A stretch of DNA of 64,000 nucleotides from Desulfomonilaceae bacterium (GCA_041662605.1 JBAZSD010000024.1:1-64000), one strand, 5' to 3'; positions 34,418 to 44,226 are shown, counted from the stretch's first letter. A program made the numbers and translations. Notes: generated from the sequence alone by a model not told the origin.

Positions 34418-34614
34418 GTTCCCTCCCTAGGCTTGATTGATAAAAATGAAATTATTTTGATGACAATTCATAAAATTGCAACTATTAAGGACCTGAGGTT
34501 ACATACCTCTAATAGAATATTCATCTGTTCCTAACAATCCAATGTAAAAATCAGACGCAAGGGAGGGAATTCATGAATGTTGTATTGAATCACTTTAATG
34601 ATTAATAGGATAAC

Positions 34615-34785
34615 ATGGAAAGTAAATTAACGGATTTAGAAAAACAGTTCTTATTCGATTGCGAGTCAAATTGCGGTCGGGATTTCCCCAAGTGCGGGAA
34701 CACTAATTGTGAGAGGCGTCATCAAATGAACCAGTCTCTGCAAAAGTTATGGAGTTACAATGAAACGATTGCCACGAAATGCTAG
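34615..34785 (+). CDS. small Cys-rich protein, 56 residues
   Basis: Begins MESKLTDLEKQFLFDCESNC and holds six cysteines in a CxxxC, C, C pattern (DCESNCGR, KCGNTNCERR). May bind metal. Overlaps the next frame by 26 bp. No clear ribosome site; not recognised. Confidence 0.4.
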   Translation: MESKLTDLEKQFLFDCESNCGRDFPKCGNTNCERRHQMNQSLQKLWSYNETIATKC

Positions 34786-34984
34786 CGTAACCAGCTTGAC
34801 TAAGGCCGAGTACCACATATTCAAGATATGTATGAGTAAATACTGTATTTATAATATCGATACCTGTCCATGCAATAGCCGCACGGACTCGTCAAGATAT
34901 TGTGAGTACTACAGCCAGAGGGTTCAGGTTTACGCCAAGATTCGTCAACCAGAGCCGTCCATGAGCATTGCGAAAATTGCTTAA
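34760..34984 (+). CDS. small Cys-rich protein, 74 residues
   Basis: ATG with GGAG 5 nt upstream. Five cysteines (KICMSKYC, DTCPCNSRTD, RYCEYY). The spacing recalls the preceding small protein, so the two could be coupled paralogues. Function unknown. Confidence 0.4.
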   Translation: MKRLPRNASVTSLTKAEYHIFKICMSKYCIYNIDTCPCNSRTDSSRYCEYYSQRVQVYAKIRQPEPSMSIAKIA

Positions 34985-35071
34985 ATCAGTTTCCAGCGGC
35001 TTATGCGCTCGCGCTGTCGCACTATTTTAAGGACCATGAACAAGCTGTCATCGCCAATAGCCATAAAAAGC

Positions 35072-37723
35072 TCATTCCGAGTCCAGAACCGCTCTGACGG
35101 TTTCCAGGACCTGTCGAACGGCGTACGGCTTGTTGATGAACCTCTTCGCCCCATTAGCCACGGCATCCTGGACGGAGCCGTTTGCGACGTATCCGCTGGC
35201 GACCACTACCTTTACAGACGGATTGAGGGCCAGGAGCCCTTCGAGACACTGCATGCCACTCATTTCAGGCATGATCAGATCCAGAAGGACCATGGCTATC
35301 TCTCCGCCTCGTTCCCGATACACCTGCAGGGCGTCTAACCCGTTAGTAGTCTCAATCACCTTGTACCCAGCCTGGGTAAGAAATCTGACGCAGAGATCGC
35401 GAATCATTTGTTCGTCTTCGACGACGAGAATGGTCTCTGACCCTCCCCGAGGCATTGGCGCCGCGATCAAGTCCGCAACCTCGATTTCCGGGATAAGGGC
35501 CGGGAAATAGATCCTGAAGGTGGTTCCTGCGCCAAGCCGGCTAAACAAACTGATATGTCCTTTATGCCGCTTTACAATCCCGTGGACCATAGCCAAACCC
35601 AGTCCTGTCCCCTTGCCCACGCCTTTGGTTGTGTAGAAGGGCTCGAAGATATGCTCCAGGGTTTCGTCGTCAATTCCGGAACCGGTATCCGAGACGCTCA
35701 CCAGGACGTAGCGACCGGGTTGAATGTCAGCATGCGTCCTGGAGTATTCCTCATCTATGATGACGTCGCCGGTCTCAAATGTGAGTTTTCCTCCATTGGG
35801 CATCGAGTCCCGCGCATTTACCGCAAGGTTCATAAGGACCTGGTCTATCTGAGTTGGATCCGCGCTGATCGCAGCGACGTCCTCACTCAGCAATGTCTGT
35901 ATTTCAATCATCTTGGGGATGGTTCTATCCAGCATTTTGCGTAAATCAACGACTCGATGATTCAAGTTCAGGGGTTGAGGCTTGAACTCTGTTTTCCTGC
36001 TGAATGTGAGCAGTCTCTGAACCAGGTGGGCCCCGCGATTCGCCGCTTCACTGATTTTTTGCACGTCAGCCTTGTAGCGTTGCGGAAATCCCTCATCCCC
36101 AATGATCAAATCGGAATATCCCAACGCCACCTGCAAGATGTTATTGAAATCGTGGGCAATGCCTCCTGCCAGAGTTCCTATGGCCTCCATCTTCTGGGCT
36201 TGCTGAAGTTGTCTTTGCAGGGAGACTTCATTGGTGACGTCTCTCTTGACCGCGACAAAGTTCACAATTTTCCCTAAATGGTCTTTTACAGGGGAAATGG
36301 ATACATCTTCTTCGAACAACGAGCCGTCTTTTTTCCTGTTTATGATGTGACCGGTCCAGATCTTCCCATTGGTAATCGTATCCCACAGTCGTTTGTAGAA
36401 TTCTTCATTGTGATGACCACTTTTGACGATACGGGGAGTGTTTCCCATAGCCTCTTCGCGAGAATATCCCGTAGTTGTTTCAAAGGAGGGATTTACATAC
36501 ACTATCGTCCCTTGGGCGTCCGTTATTTCAACTGTCTCAACAGACTGCTCTACGGCCGCCTCCAAACGGATACGGGCTTGCTCGGATTTCTTATGCTGCG
36601 TGATATCACGGATTGCCCCCACCGTTGCCTTATATCGGCCGTCAGCGTCTCGAATCACTGATACCGCTGTGTCCGCCCAGACGCTCTCCCCGTCCTTTCG
36701 CACATAGCGTTTTTCCAGACGGTACCCATCTGTTTCTCCTCTAACAATGGCTTCGTGCATTTCCCTGGAGCTGAGCGCATCCTCTGGGTGAGTAACGTCC
36801 ATTATGGTAAGGCGCCGAAGTTCGTCTGGTGTGTAACCAAGAAACTGAGACAAGGTTGAGTTCACTTCCATGAAGTTTCCATGCCGATCCACCAGGTCGA
36901 TGCCGATCGAGGCGGTATCGAAAGTGGCTCGATACTTCTGTTCACTTTCCTGAAGAGCGTTTTCTACCCTATTCCTGTCGGTGATGTCCAAACCCATCGC
37001 CAGTAAATAGGGTTCTCCGCCTATTTCAATGACTTCGCGCGAGACTAAAACCACCCGATTTTCGCCAGTCCGGTTCCTTACGGTTGCTTCCACGTTCCGC
37101 ACGGAGCCCTTGTCCCTGACTTCCTCCATGATCTTGCTGTACGTTTCAGCGTCGTAGATTCCCAACTCTACGGTCGTGCGCCCAATCGCCTCGTCACGTC
37201 TGTAGCCGAAGACTCTCGTCCATGCGTCATTGACTTCCAGAACCGTGTTGGTACCCATGTGAACAATCGTGAGAAACGCAGGATTATTCCTGAATGACTT
37301 TGCAAAACGCTCTTCGCTCTGCCGCAGTTCATCCTGCCATCGTTTCCTCTCGGCGCTATAAAGAACGGTTCGGATCAAAAGATCCGGCGTAAGGTCGCCT
37401 TTCGGGAGATAGTCCTGGGCCCCCATCCGAATGGCGCCCAGCCCTGTATGGTGGTCGTCAAGCCCGGTCAATACGACTGTCGCTCCGGTTGGAGCCGCCT
37501 TGAGAATGCGGGAAAGGGTCTCGAGACCGGCGCTGTCAGGTAACCCGAGGTCCAGGAGAATGACATCGATTCTCTCTCGCTCCAGGAGTTCAAGCGCGGC
37601 TGCCAGGCGAGTCACACTCAACACATCGAAACCGGTTTGATGCGCGTGGGAAAGGTACTCTTGCGCCAGATCGGCGTCTCCGATGTTGTCTTCCACAAGC
37701 AGGACTCGCACGCGGTCGATCAT
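35072..37723 (-). CDS. REC-PAS-HisKA-HATPase-REC hybrid kinase
   Basis: 883 residues starting at ATG 37723, which overlaps the stop of the preceding regulator (ATGA). Amino-terminal receiver (VLLVEDNIGDADLA; VILLDLGLPDSAG). Three or four PAS domains follow, the last with the YSREEAMGNTP and KIWTGHIINRKKDG segments also seen in the 2469 kinase. HisKA GGIAHDFNNILQ, HATPase DTGSGIDD and GKGTGLGLAMVHG, terminal receiver MVLLDLIMPEMSG. No membrane segment. The first receiver probably takes phosphate from the sensor kinase two genes upstream, making a phosphorelay. Confidence 0.92.
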   Translation of the reverse strand: MIDRVRVLLVEDNIGDADLAQEYLSHAHQTGFDVLSVTRLAAALELLERERIDVILLDLGLPDSAGLETLSRILKAAPTGATVVLTGLDDHHTGLGAIRMGAQDYLPKGDLTPDLLIRTVLYSAERKRWQDELRQSEERFAKSFRNNPAFLTIVHMGTNTVLEVNDAWTRVFGYRRDEAIGRTTVELGIYDAETYSKIMEEVRDKGSVRNVEATVRNRTGENRVVLVSREVIEIGGEPYLLAMGLDITDRNRVENALQESEQKYRATFDTASIGIDLVDRHGNFMEVNSTLSQFLGYTPDELRRLTIMDVTHPEDALSSREMHEAIVRGETDGYRLEKRYVRKDGESVWADTAVSVIRDADGRYKATVGAIRDITQHKKSEQARIRLEAAVEQSVETVEITDAQGTIVYVNPSFETTTGYSREEAMGNTPRIVKSGHHNEEFYKRLWDTITNGKIWTGHIINRKKDGSLFEEDVSISPVKDHLGKIVNFVAVKRDVTNEVSLQRQLQQAQKMEAIGTLAGGIAHDFNNILQVALGYSDLIIGDEGFPQRYKADVQKISEAANRGAHLVQRLLTFSRKTEFKPQPLNLNHRVVDLRKMLDRTIPKMIEIQTLLSEDVAAISADPTQIDQVLMNLAVNARDSMPNGGKLTFETGDVIIDEEYSRTHADIQPGRYVLVSVSDTGSGIDDETLEHIFEPFYTTKGVGKGTGLGLAMVHGIVKRHKGHISLFSRLGAGTTFRIYFPALIPEIEVADLIAAPMPRGGSETILVVEDEQMIRDLCVRFLTQAGYKVIETTNGLDALQVYRERGGEIAMVLLDLIMPEMSGMQCLEGLLALNPSVKVVVASGYVANGSVQDAVANGAKRFINKPYAVRQVLETVRAVLDSE

Positions 37724-38178
37724 TTTATGTCCCTGTGAGGTGGCAGCGCCACGATGCCAAGCCAAAACGCCTCAATTGCTCTCACCACTTTAAAGAACTG
37801 GCTGAGGTCGATCGGCTTTGTGATGTAACAGTTGGCGTGCAGATTATAACTCTTCAGAACATCCTCTTCGGCTACAGACGAAGTGAGGATCACCACTGGA
37901 ATGGATTTCAGGTCTTCGTCGGCCTTGATCTCAGCCAGGACTTCTCTGCCGTCCTTCCGGGGCAGGTTGAGATCGAGCAGGATCACATCAGGTCGAGGAA
38001 CTCCGGCGTATTCACCCTTGCGACGTAAATACTCCATGGCCCGCTCGCCATCTTTGACCACACGGAGCGGGTTGCACATTTTGTTCCCTTCCAGCGCTTC
38101 CCGCGCCAGATCGGCGTCACCAGGATTGTCTTCTACAAGAAGAATGTCGATGAGTCGCAAACCCTGTTTAAGTCCCAT
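37720..38178 (-). CDS. Rcp1-like single-domain response regulator
   Basis: 152 residues: DILLVEDNPGDADLAREAL, phosphoacceptor Asp in VILLDLNLPRKDG, VILTSS and the Lys in ITKPID. A receiver only, like cyanobacterial Rcp1 that serves phytochrome-type kinases. Its start overlaps the end of the kinase gene upstream and its stop overlaps the next kinase start, so the three are translationally coupled. Confidence 0.95.
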   Translation of the reverse strand: MGLKQGLRLIDILLVEDNPGDADLAREALEGNKMCNPLRVVKDGERAMEYLRRKGEYAGVPRPDVILLDLNLPRKDGREVLAEIKADEDLKSIPVVILTSSVAEEDVLKSYNLHANCYITKPIDLSQFFKVVRAIEAFWLGIVALPPHRDIK

Positions 38179-40672
38179 AATCCTGACCTTCCTTTGTTAT
38201 CTTGGGTATCGTAAAGTAAAAGGTTGATCCCTGACCCGGATTTGAGTCAAACCAGATCTCCCCGCCGTGTCTGTTGACAATGCGCTGACAAAGGGCGAGC
38301 CCAATTCCGGTGCCTGGGTATTCTTCTCTGGTGTGCAGGCGTTGAAAGATAACAAATATCTTGTCTTTGTATTGCAGATCGATACCGATGCCGTTATCCC
38401 TAACCGAGAAAAGCCAATTGGGGCCATCCGCCCGCGCTGATATATGAATCATCGGCGGTTTCCGGTCTCGAAACTTAATTGCGTTGCTGACCAGGTTCTG
38501 GAAGACTTGAGCCAATTGAGTCTGGTCCGCCATCACCTGTGGAAGCTCATCATTCGTCACCAGAGCGTTGGATTCACGAATCGATTCTCCCAGACTGGTG
38601 ACCGCCATCCCAAGAGCTTCGTTACTGTCAACAATCTGTAATTTCGATCCGCGTGTCGTCACCCGTGAAAAAGTCAAAAGATCGAGAATGAGGCGCTGCA
38701 TCCTCACTGCGCCATCCACCGCATATTCAATGAACTTCTTAGCCTTATCGTCGAGTTGTTCCCCGTAACGCTCCGCTAGAAGCTGCGTGTAGCTCGCCAC
38801 CATACGAAGAGGCTCCTGGAGGTCGTGGGACGCCACGTATGCGAACTGTTCAAGTTCCATATTCGAACGCTCCAGATCCACTATTGTTTTACTCAGCTCA
38901 TGCTCTGCCCACTTGCGTTCAGTGATATCCATGACGATACCGATGTAACGGACAACCTGACACTGGTCATTGTAAACCGGACGCCCTCTTGACATTAACC
39001 ATCGCTCACCACCTTTGGGGCCTAAAACACGCCACTCCGCGTTCAGTTCCGCCCCTGTGGAGCTAATTTCCTGGACGGCTTGTTCCACCGCAGCGCGGTC
39101 ATCATGATATATCGTCCCAAGCCATGCCTCGTACGAAGGTTCGCAGCTATACGGCTCCAGTCCGTACAAGGCCCATAGTTCATCGGACCAGAAATTCCTA
39201 TTGGTCCCCAGGTCCCACTCCCAGGCTCCTGCCTTTGCTGCGTCCAGAGCCAGACGTAGACGTTCCTCACTTTTTTTGAGCGCCGCTTCGGCCCGTTTAC
39301 GCTCGGTGATGTCCTCGCTAAAGATCACTATCCCGCCTGTTCCGCCGTCAGACGCGCGCCAGGGGCGAATCTCCCGCCGCAGCCATTGAACTGAACCGTC
39401 CATCCTCTCAAAACAGTCTTCATATGCCGTTACGACCTCACCGGAAAGCCCAATGAGATGCTCCTCTTTCCAACGATTCGGAATGTCGGGAAAAATGTCG
39501 TAGTCTGATTGGCCTAAAATGTCGTGATCCCGAAGACGATAATCTTTAATCCAGCGCTGACTGACAGCGAGGTAGCGCATGTCGCGATCGAACATGGCCA
39601 GAGCCACGGGTGAATGTTCGATGAACAGTCGCAGGGTTTCTTCCCTTTGCTGCAGCGTCTTCACCGCGGCCTCTCGGGCCCGCTCCGCTTCACGCAGTAT
39701 TCCGCGAGCCAGTTCGATCTCGGCTATGACAGGGCGTGATGGATTAGATGGTGATTCCGCCAGATTTACGACCGAGTTAGCCAGTCTGCGGCTAGCCATC
39801 CGTCCGCCAAGGACGCTCAACAATGTGGCCATCAGTATTGTTAGCGCCAGCCCTGTCGCTGCGGTCATGATCGGCGCGCGATAGACGCTGGTAGGGATTT
39901 CCAGAACTACAGACCAGTGCGAAACTCCGGATTTGGCCACGAAGCGTCCGGATAGGGTCGTGGCGCCCGAGCTACCTTCGGTTTCCGTGGGGGAGCGGCG
40001 GGCTATAACCTCGTCCTTGCCGTCGAGGACCGCAAGGGACCAGCCGGCCGGAAGCGAGACTTCGTCCAGGGGCTTCTGGAATTGGCTGGTCTCGACAACG
40101 CTGAGCAGGATGAACCTGATTTTATCATCTCGTTTAACCGGTACCGCTATTGCGATCAAAGGGTCTTTGGTTATCTTTCCGATGAACATGTCTCCAACAG
40201 CGGGTTTCCCGGTTTCCAACATAGTCGGAACCGCGGCGTGGCCTCTTGGGCGGAGAAGTCTCGGGAGCGTTTCTCCAAAAGGCGCCTGGGTGTTGAAGAG
40301 CATTTGAGTTGACAGGTCGGCGAGGATGACATTCCCCCCGAAGCTTTTACGAAAGGCCTTGGCTTGGTTGTAGAACTCGTTCAATCGGGGCGGATCATCC
40401 AGCAGCGGCGAAGCGGCCAGCACCTCCAAGCTTCCAATCTGCCCTCGCATTTGAAGGTCAATGGCGGTCGCTATGTTTTCAGCGAGATGCTCCGCCTCCT
40501 GGTCGCTCTTTGCCTGCATGGTTCTAACATTGTCGACCGCGAGATAAATTGCCAATAGCACAAGAGGCAAAACGCACAACAAGATCAGTCGGGTGAGGAA
40601 TGCAAGGAGTGATAGCGGCTTCGGCGTCTTTTCGGCCGGGGCGCCCGGCTTATCAAGGTGTGTGAGAGTCAT
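38168..40672 (-). CDS. membrane sensor histidine kinase, phytochrome-kinase-like core
   Basis: 834 residues; GGAG box before ATG 40672. TM about 25-47, a periplasmic sensor of about 210 residues (dCache-like), TM about 268-292, PAS domains about 345-460 and 465-590, then HisKA FAYVASHDLQEPLRMVASYT, typical of the phytochrome and nitrogen-sensor-like subgroup, and HATPase with DNGIGID and GTGIGLALC. No receiver; the Rcp1-like regulator encoded next is the evident partner. The preceding hydrolase gene ends 35 bp upstream and may be cotranscribed. Confidence 0.92.
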   Translation of the reverse strand: MTLTHLDKPGAPAEKTPKPLSLLAFLTRLILLCVLPLVLLAIYLAVDNVRTMQAKSDQEAEHLAENIATAIDLQMRGQIGSLEVLAASPLLDDPPRLNEFYNQAKAFRKSFGGNVILADLSTQMLFNTQAPFGETLPRLLRPRGHAAVPTMLETGKPAVGDMFIGKITKDPLIAIAVPVKRDDKIRFILLSVVETSQFQKPLDEVSLPAGWSLAVLDGKDEVIARRSPTETEGSSGATTLSGRFVAKSGVSHWSVVLEIPTSVYRAPIMTAATGLALTILMATLLSVLGGRMASRRLANSVVNLAESPSNPSRPVIAEIELARGILREAERAREAAVKTLQQREETLRLFIEHSPVALAMFDRDMRYLAVSQRWIKDYRLRDHDILGQSDYDIFPDIPNRWKEEHLIGLSGEVVTAYEDCFERMDGSVQWLRREIRPWRASDGGTGGIVIFSEDITERKRAEAALKKSEERLRLALDAAKAGAWEWDLGTNRNFWSDELWALYGLEPYSCEPSYEAWLGTIYHDDRAAVEQAVQEISSTGAELNAEWRVLGPKGGERWLMSRGRPVYNDQCQVVRYIGIVMDITERKWAEHELSKTIVDLERSNMELEQFAYVASHDLQEPLRMVASYTQLLAERYGEQLDDKAKKFIEYAVDGAVRMQRLILDLLTFSRVTTRGSKLQIVDSNEALGMAVTSLGESIRESNALVTNDELPQVMADQTQLAQVFQNLVSNAIKFRDRKPPMIHISARADGPNWLFSVRDNGIGIDLQYKDKIFVIFQRLHTREEYPGTGIGLALCQRIVNRHGGEIWFDSNPGQGSTFYFTIPKITKEGQDYGT

Positions 40673-40707
40673 TTTGGGGCTCCATTGAATGTTACCCGAT
40701 TGCTCAT

Positions 40708-41514
40708 TTAATTATTTTCGCAACGTTTCAGAAAATCCAGTATCGCCTCGTTACATAACTCAGGTTGTTCGATCAAGACCTGGTGGCCTCCACCGGGGAT
40801 AACCCGCAGTTCAGCTCCGGGAATTCTCTCCGACAATATTTTCGAGTTGGCCGGTGGGAAGAGCAAGTCGGAATCACCTGTAAGAACCAGAGTTGGAGCG
40901 ATTATTCCCGACAGGCGGTTGAAAGTGTCGTGTCCGAGAACCGCCTGCCACTGTTTGATCAATATCTCAGGTTTGGCCGGGTGTTTAAGAGATACTTCAG
41001 AGTAGTATCCAGGAATTTCCGGGGAATGTTCCAGAGTATGCCTGTCGAACAGGGTGGGCGCTGCCTTGATTTTGGCTTCAGGGGTCCCTTCCAGGACCAT
41101 TTCCCTGAACAGAGCCGCCACTTCGGCGCTCGGTCCGATTTGTTCAGCTCCGCCGCAATGGGTACAAGTTAGAACCAGACCCTTAATTCGATTGGGATGA
41201 TTGATCGCCAGCTCCTGGGCAATCATACCTCCCATGGAGAGTCCCATGACATAGGCCCGTTCCAGGGCCAGGGCGTCCATAAGAGCCAGGGTATCGGCGG
41301 CCATCATTGGAACGGTGAAGTCTCCGCCGGGGTCACTGGAACGCGCTATGCCACGGTTATCAAATGTTATGACCTGGAAATATCGGGAAAAAGTTGGCGT
41401 TTGGGCGTACCAGTGGTCCGCGTTGCTGCCCAGACCCCTTATCATGACGATAGGCGTCCCCTGTCCGTGAACCTCATAATAAATATTCAGACCATCCAGT
41501 TGGCGGTAGGGCAT
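40708..41514 (-). CDS. alpha/beta hydrolase
   Basis: 268 residues from ATG 41514 (AAGGAG 6 nt upstream). Nucleophile elbow GLSMGGMIA, oxyanion segment IRGLGSNADHW, Asp in VLTGDSDLLFP and catalytic His in GGGHQVLIEQP: a full triad. Near 3-oxoadipate enol-lactonase-type hydrolases, but substrate unclear. A CTHCGG segment after strand beta-6 is unusual. Confidence 0.88.
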   Translation of the reverse strand: MPYRQLDGLNIYYEVHGQGTPIVMIRGLGSNADHWYAQTPTFSRYFQVITFDNRGIARSSDPGGDFTVPMMAADTLALMDALALERAYVMGLSMGGMIAQELAINHPNRIKGLVLTCTHCGGAEQIGPSAEVAALFREMVLEGTPEAKIKAAPTLFDRHTLEHSPEIPGYYSEVSLKHPAKPEILIKQWQAVLGHDTFNRLSGIIAPTLVLTGDSDLLFPPANSKILSERIPGAELRVIPGGGHQVLIEQPELCNEAILDFLKRCENN

Positions 41515-41792
41515 ACAAAACTCCTTCACATTTTGTGGAAAAAGGCTGAAAAAGATTCTGCAGAAGTTGTGTAACTATTATTCGGCGGTTGGCGTCAAGA
41601 AAAATCTGATTAATTCCCGACTCCTGACAATAGAATTATCCTATGCGCCACTTTCTGTTTGTGGTTCACATAGTATAAGCAAGATTCTTGTTCATTACAA
41701 AAGAGTTTAATTTCCGATTTTTGGTTGACAAAGGATTTAGCGAAAGATATTTAGTATACTAAATAAGGTCAGCGGTCCCTTATAAGGAGTGA
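41515..41792. other. divergent promoter region
   Basis: 278 bp between the minus-strand hydrolase and the plus-strand genes at 41793 and 41975. AT-rich, with the promoter and palindrome listed next. Confidence 0.5.
41725..41764 (+). promoter_or_regulatory. promoter with a 16-bp palindromic operator candidate
   Basis: TTGACA (41725-41730), 17-nt spacer, TATTTA (41748-41753). A perfect palindrome ATTTAGTATACTAAAT (41749-41764) overlaps the -10 box and start site, the place for a repressor. TTAGTATAC recurs at 41934. Confidence 0.5.
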
Positions 41793-41963
41793 TTGATCCG
41801 ATTTATATACCAGACGCTTAAAAAATTCGGTCCGCCGCCTTCAGATGATTCCGAACTAAAGGCTCGGCATAACTATTTATGCTCTGGACCGGTTTCTGAA
41901 AGCTATAACGGGCTTAATTTTTATGTAGAACAGTTAGTATACAAGCTATTTGGTGAACCTTAA
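41793..41963 (+). CDS. possible 56-residue protein ahead of the oxidoreductase
   Basis: TTG start only 3 nt after AAGGAG, then MIRFIYQTLKKFGPPPSDDS and a soluble remainder ending KLFGEP; stops 11 bp before the next ATG. Spacing is tight and the start is weak, so it may be chance. Not recognised. Confidence 0.3.
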   Translation: MIRFIYQTLKKFGPPPSDDSELKARHNYLCSGPVSESYNGLNFYVEQLVYKLFGEP

Positions 41964-41974
41964 CGGAGGGTGAC

Positions 41975-44215
41975 ATGTCATCGTGGCAAAAAACAAGCTG
42001 TGTATGTTGCGCCCAGAACTGTGGCCTTGAAGTGATGGTTGAAGACAACCGGATAATCAAGGTCCGTCCTGACAAACAAAATCCGCGCAGTGAGGGTTAC
42101 TGTTGTCGCAAAGGACTGGAAATAGCCCATTATCAGCGACATGCGGATCGACTCAAGAAGCCGCTCAAGCGGGTAGGCGACCAGTTTGAAGAAATCTCCT
42201 GGGATCAGGCCGTGGAAGAAATCGCTGAAAAGCTCAAATCCACAAGGGAAACGTACGGACCCAAATCCATCGCGTACATGGGTGGCGGAGGGCAGGGATG
42301 CCATTTTGAGGCGGCATTTGGAGTACGGCTTCTTCGCGGTCTAGGATCGCACTATCATTATAATGCCCTTTCGCAGGAACTGACAGGCTATTTCTGGGTA
42401 AATGGAAGAGGCTTCGGACGACAATATTTCTGGACCGTGCCCGACCATAAAGATACGGACATGTTGTTGGCGGTCGGCTGGAACGGCATGATGAGCCATC
42501 AGATGCCTCAGGCTCGAAGGCATTTGAAACGAATTTCCGAAGACCCTGAAAAGTTGCTTGTGGTAATCGATCCCAGACTTTCTGAGACAGCCCGGATTGC
42601 GGACATGCATCTGGCGATTCGTCCCGGGACTGACGCTCTGCTGTTTAGATCTATGATAAGCGTCATTCTTAAAGAGGGTTGGGAAAAGAAAGACTATCTT
42701 GCGGAGCATGTGAGCGGTTTCGAATCGATCAAGCCAATGTTCGTCGATTTTGACGCCCGTTCAGCCATTAGCCTATGCGGCCTGGATTATGATCAGGTCA
42801 GGGAATTGTGTCGGCTCCTGGCTAATCGCAACTGGTCATATCACTCGGATCTTGGAATCCTCATGGGGAGACATAGCACCGTCTCGTCCTATCTCGAGTT
42901 GATCCTGCTGGCAATCTGCGGGCGGATATGCGCCCCTGGAGGAAATGTCATGCCTGGGAGCCTCATGCCGATAGGAGCGCATTCCGACGAACGCGATCCA
43001 AGGACGTGGCGTACGGCTGCCACGGATTTCCCTGCAATCATGGGCGTATTCCCGCCGAATGTCATGCCTGAGGAAATTTTGGCTGATAGTCCGGACAGAC
43101 TGAGGGCAGTCTTTGTCAGCGGCTCCAATCCCTTGAGATCATACGCCGATACTTCGGCCTATGAACGGGCTTTTGCCGCCCTTGATTTACTGGTAGTCAT
43201 CGATGTGGCTTTTACAGAGACTGCTAGCCTCGCTCATTACGTACTGCCCGCAAAGTCTGCTTATGAAAAATGGGATGGGACGTTTTTCGCCTGGAACTAT
43301 CCTGGAATATTTTTTCAGATGCGGCGTCCGGTGGTTGAAAGTGAGGGAGATTGCCTTGAAGAGAGCGAAATCATGACACTTTTGGCCGAACGCCTGGGAT
43401 TGCTCCCGGAAATTCCCCAGAAACTTCAAGACGCCGCTTCGGGAGACAGGTTGAATTTTGGCATGCAGCTTATGGCCTTTGCCCAGAACGAGCCCCGCGC
43501 AATGAAATTCATGCCGTTCATTCTAGGCAAGACGCTCGGTAAAGCTCTTGGCTCAGTAAACCTCGCTGCACTGTGGGGGTTGTTACAGGTTGCTCCGAAG
43601 TCTTTCAGGGAGGATGCGGCGCGGGCTGGTTTCAATCCTGGGCCGCTAATGGGAGAGGAAATCTTTAAAAACATTCTTGAGCGCCCTGAAGGAAGCTGGA
43701 TCGGCAAGTGTGATACTTCAAATCAGTGGAATGGACTTCGAACTGAGGATAAGCGGATAAATATTCTGATTCCGGAGTTGGCTGAGATTGTAAACAATAT
43801 TAACGCTGAAACTGAAGAGATCGCGTTGCGTACGAATGATGAATTTCCGCTCATACTGGCGGCCGGTCGCCACATAGACTACAACGCCAACACGATTATG
43901 AGGGACCCGGCCTGGAACGAGGGCAAGAGCCGGGTGTGCACATTAATGATGAGCCCGCAAGACGCTGCGAGCCTTGGCCTCGCAGACCGTCAGATGGTTA
44001 AGATAACCACGGAAGCGGGCTCGGAAGAAATTGAACTGGAAGTCACCGACACCGCTAGACAGGGTCAAGTAATCATGCCCCACGGTTTTGGCCTGATTCA
44101 CGCAGGCGTAAAGTTTGGGGCCAATATAAACCGCCTAACCAAAAGCGCTAACAGGGACCCGATTGCGGGAACACCCCTTCACAGATTTGTTCCCTGCAAC
44201 GTGAAACCTGTGTGA
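41975..44215 (+). CDS. molybdopterin (DMSO-reductase family) oxidoreductase
   Basis: 746 residues, GGAGGG before ATG. A [4Fe-4S] site CVCCAQNCGLEV plus a later Cys in GYCCRKG opens the protein, then VVIDPRLSETA, VSGSNPLRSYAD, and a carboxyl dinucleotide-binding domain with IMPHGFGLIHAG. No twin-arginine leader, so cytoplasmic. At the place of the usual Mo/W ligand (Cys, Ser or Sec) the segment is NALSQELTGYFWVNG, giving no obvious Cys or Sec. Family members include formate dehydrogenases, acetylene hydratase and others; partner subunits are not adjacent. Substrate unknown. Confidence 0.85.
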   Translation: MSSWQKTSCVCCAQNCGLEVMVEDNRIIKVRPDKQNPRSEGYCCRKGLEIAHYQRHADRLKKPLKRVGDQFEEISWDQAVEEIAEKLKSTRETYGPKSIAYMGGGGQGCHFEAAFGVRLLRGLGSHYHYNALSQELTGYFWVNGRGFGRQYFWTVPDHKDTDMLLAVGWNGMMSHQMPQARRHLKRISEDPEKLLVVIDPRLSETARIADMHLAIRPGTDALLFRSMISVILKEGWEKKDYLAEHVSGFESIKPMFVDFDARSAISLCGLDYDQVRELCRLLANRNWSYHSDLGILMGRHSTVSSYLELILLAICGRICAPGGNVMPGSLMPIGAHSDERDPRTWRTAATDFPAIMGVFPPNVMPEEILADSPDRLRAVFVSGSNPLRSYADTSAYERAFAALDLLVVIDVAFTETASLAHYVLPAKSAYEKWDGTFFAWNYPGIFFQMRRPVVESEGDCLEESEIMTLLAERLGLLPEIPQKLQDAASGDRLNFGMQLMAFAQNEPRAMKFMPFILGKTLGKALGSVNLAALWGLLQVAPKSFREDAARAGFNPGPLMGEEIFKNILERPEGSWIGKCDTSNQWNGLRTEDKRINILIPELAEIVNNINAETEEIALRTNDEFPLILAAGRHIDYNANTIMRDPAWNEGKSRVCTLMMSPQDAASLGLADRQMVKITTEAGSEEIELEVTDTARQGQVIMPHGFGLIHAGVKFGANINRLTKSANRDPIAGTPLHRFVPCNVKPV

Positions 44216-44226
44216 AACAGCGAAGA

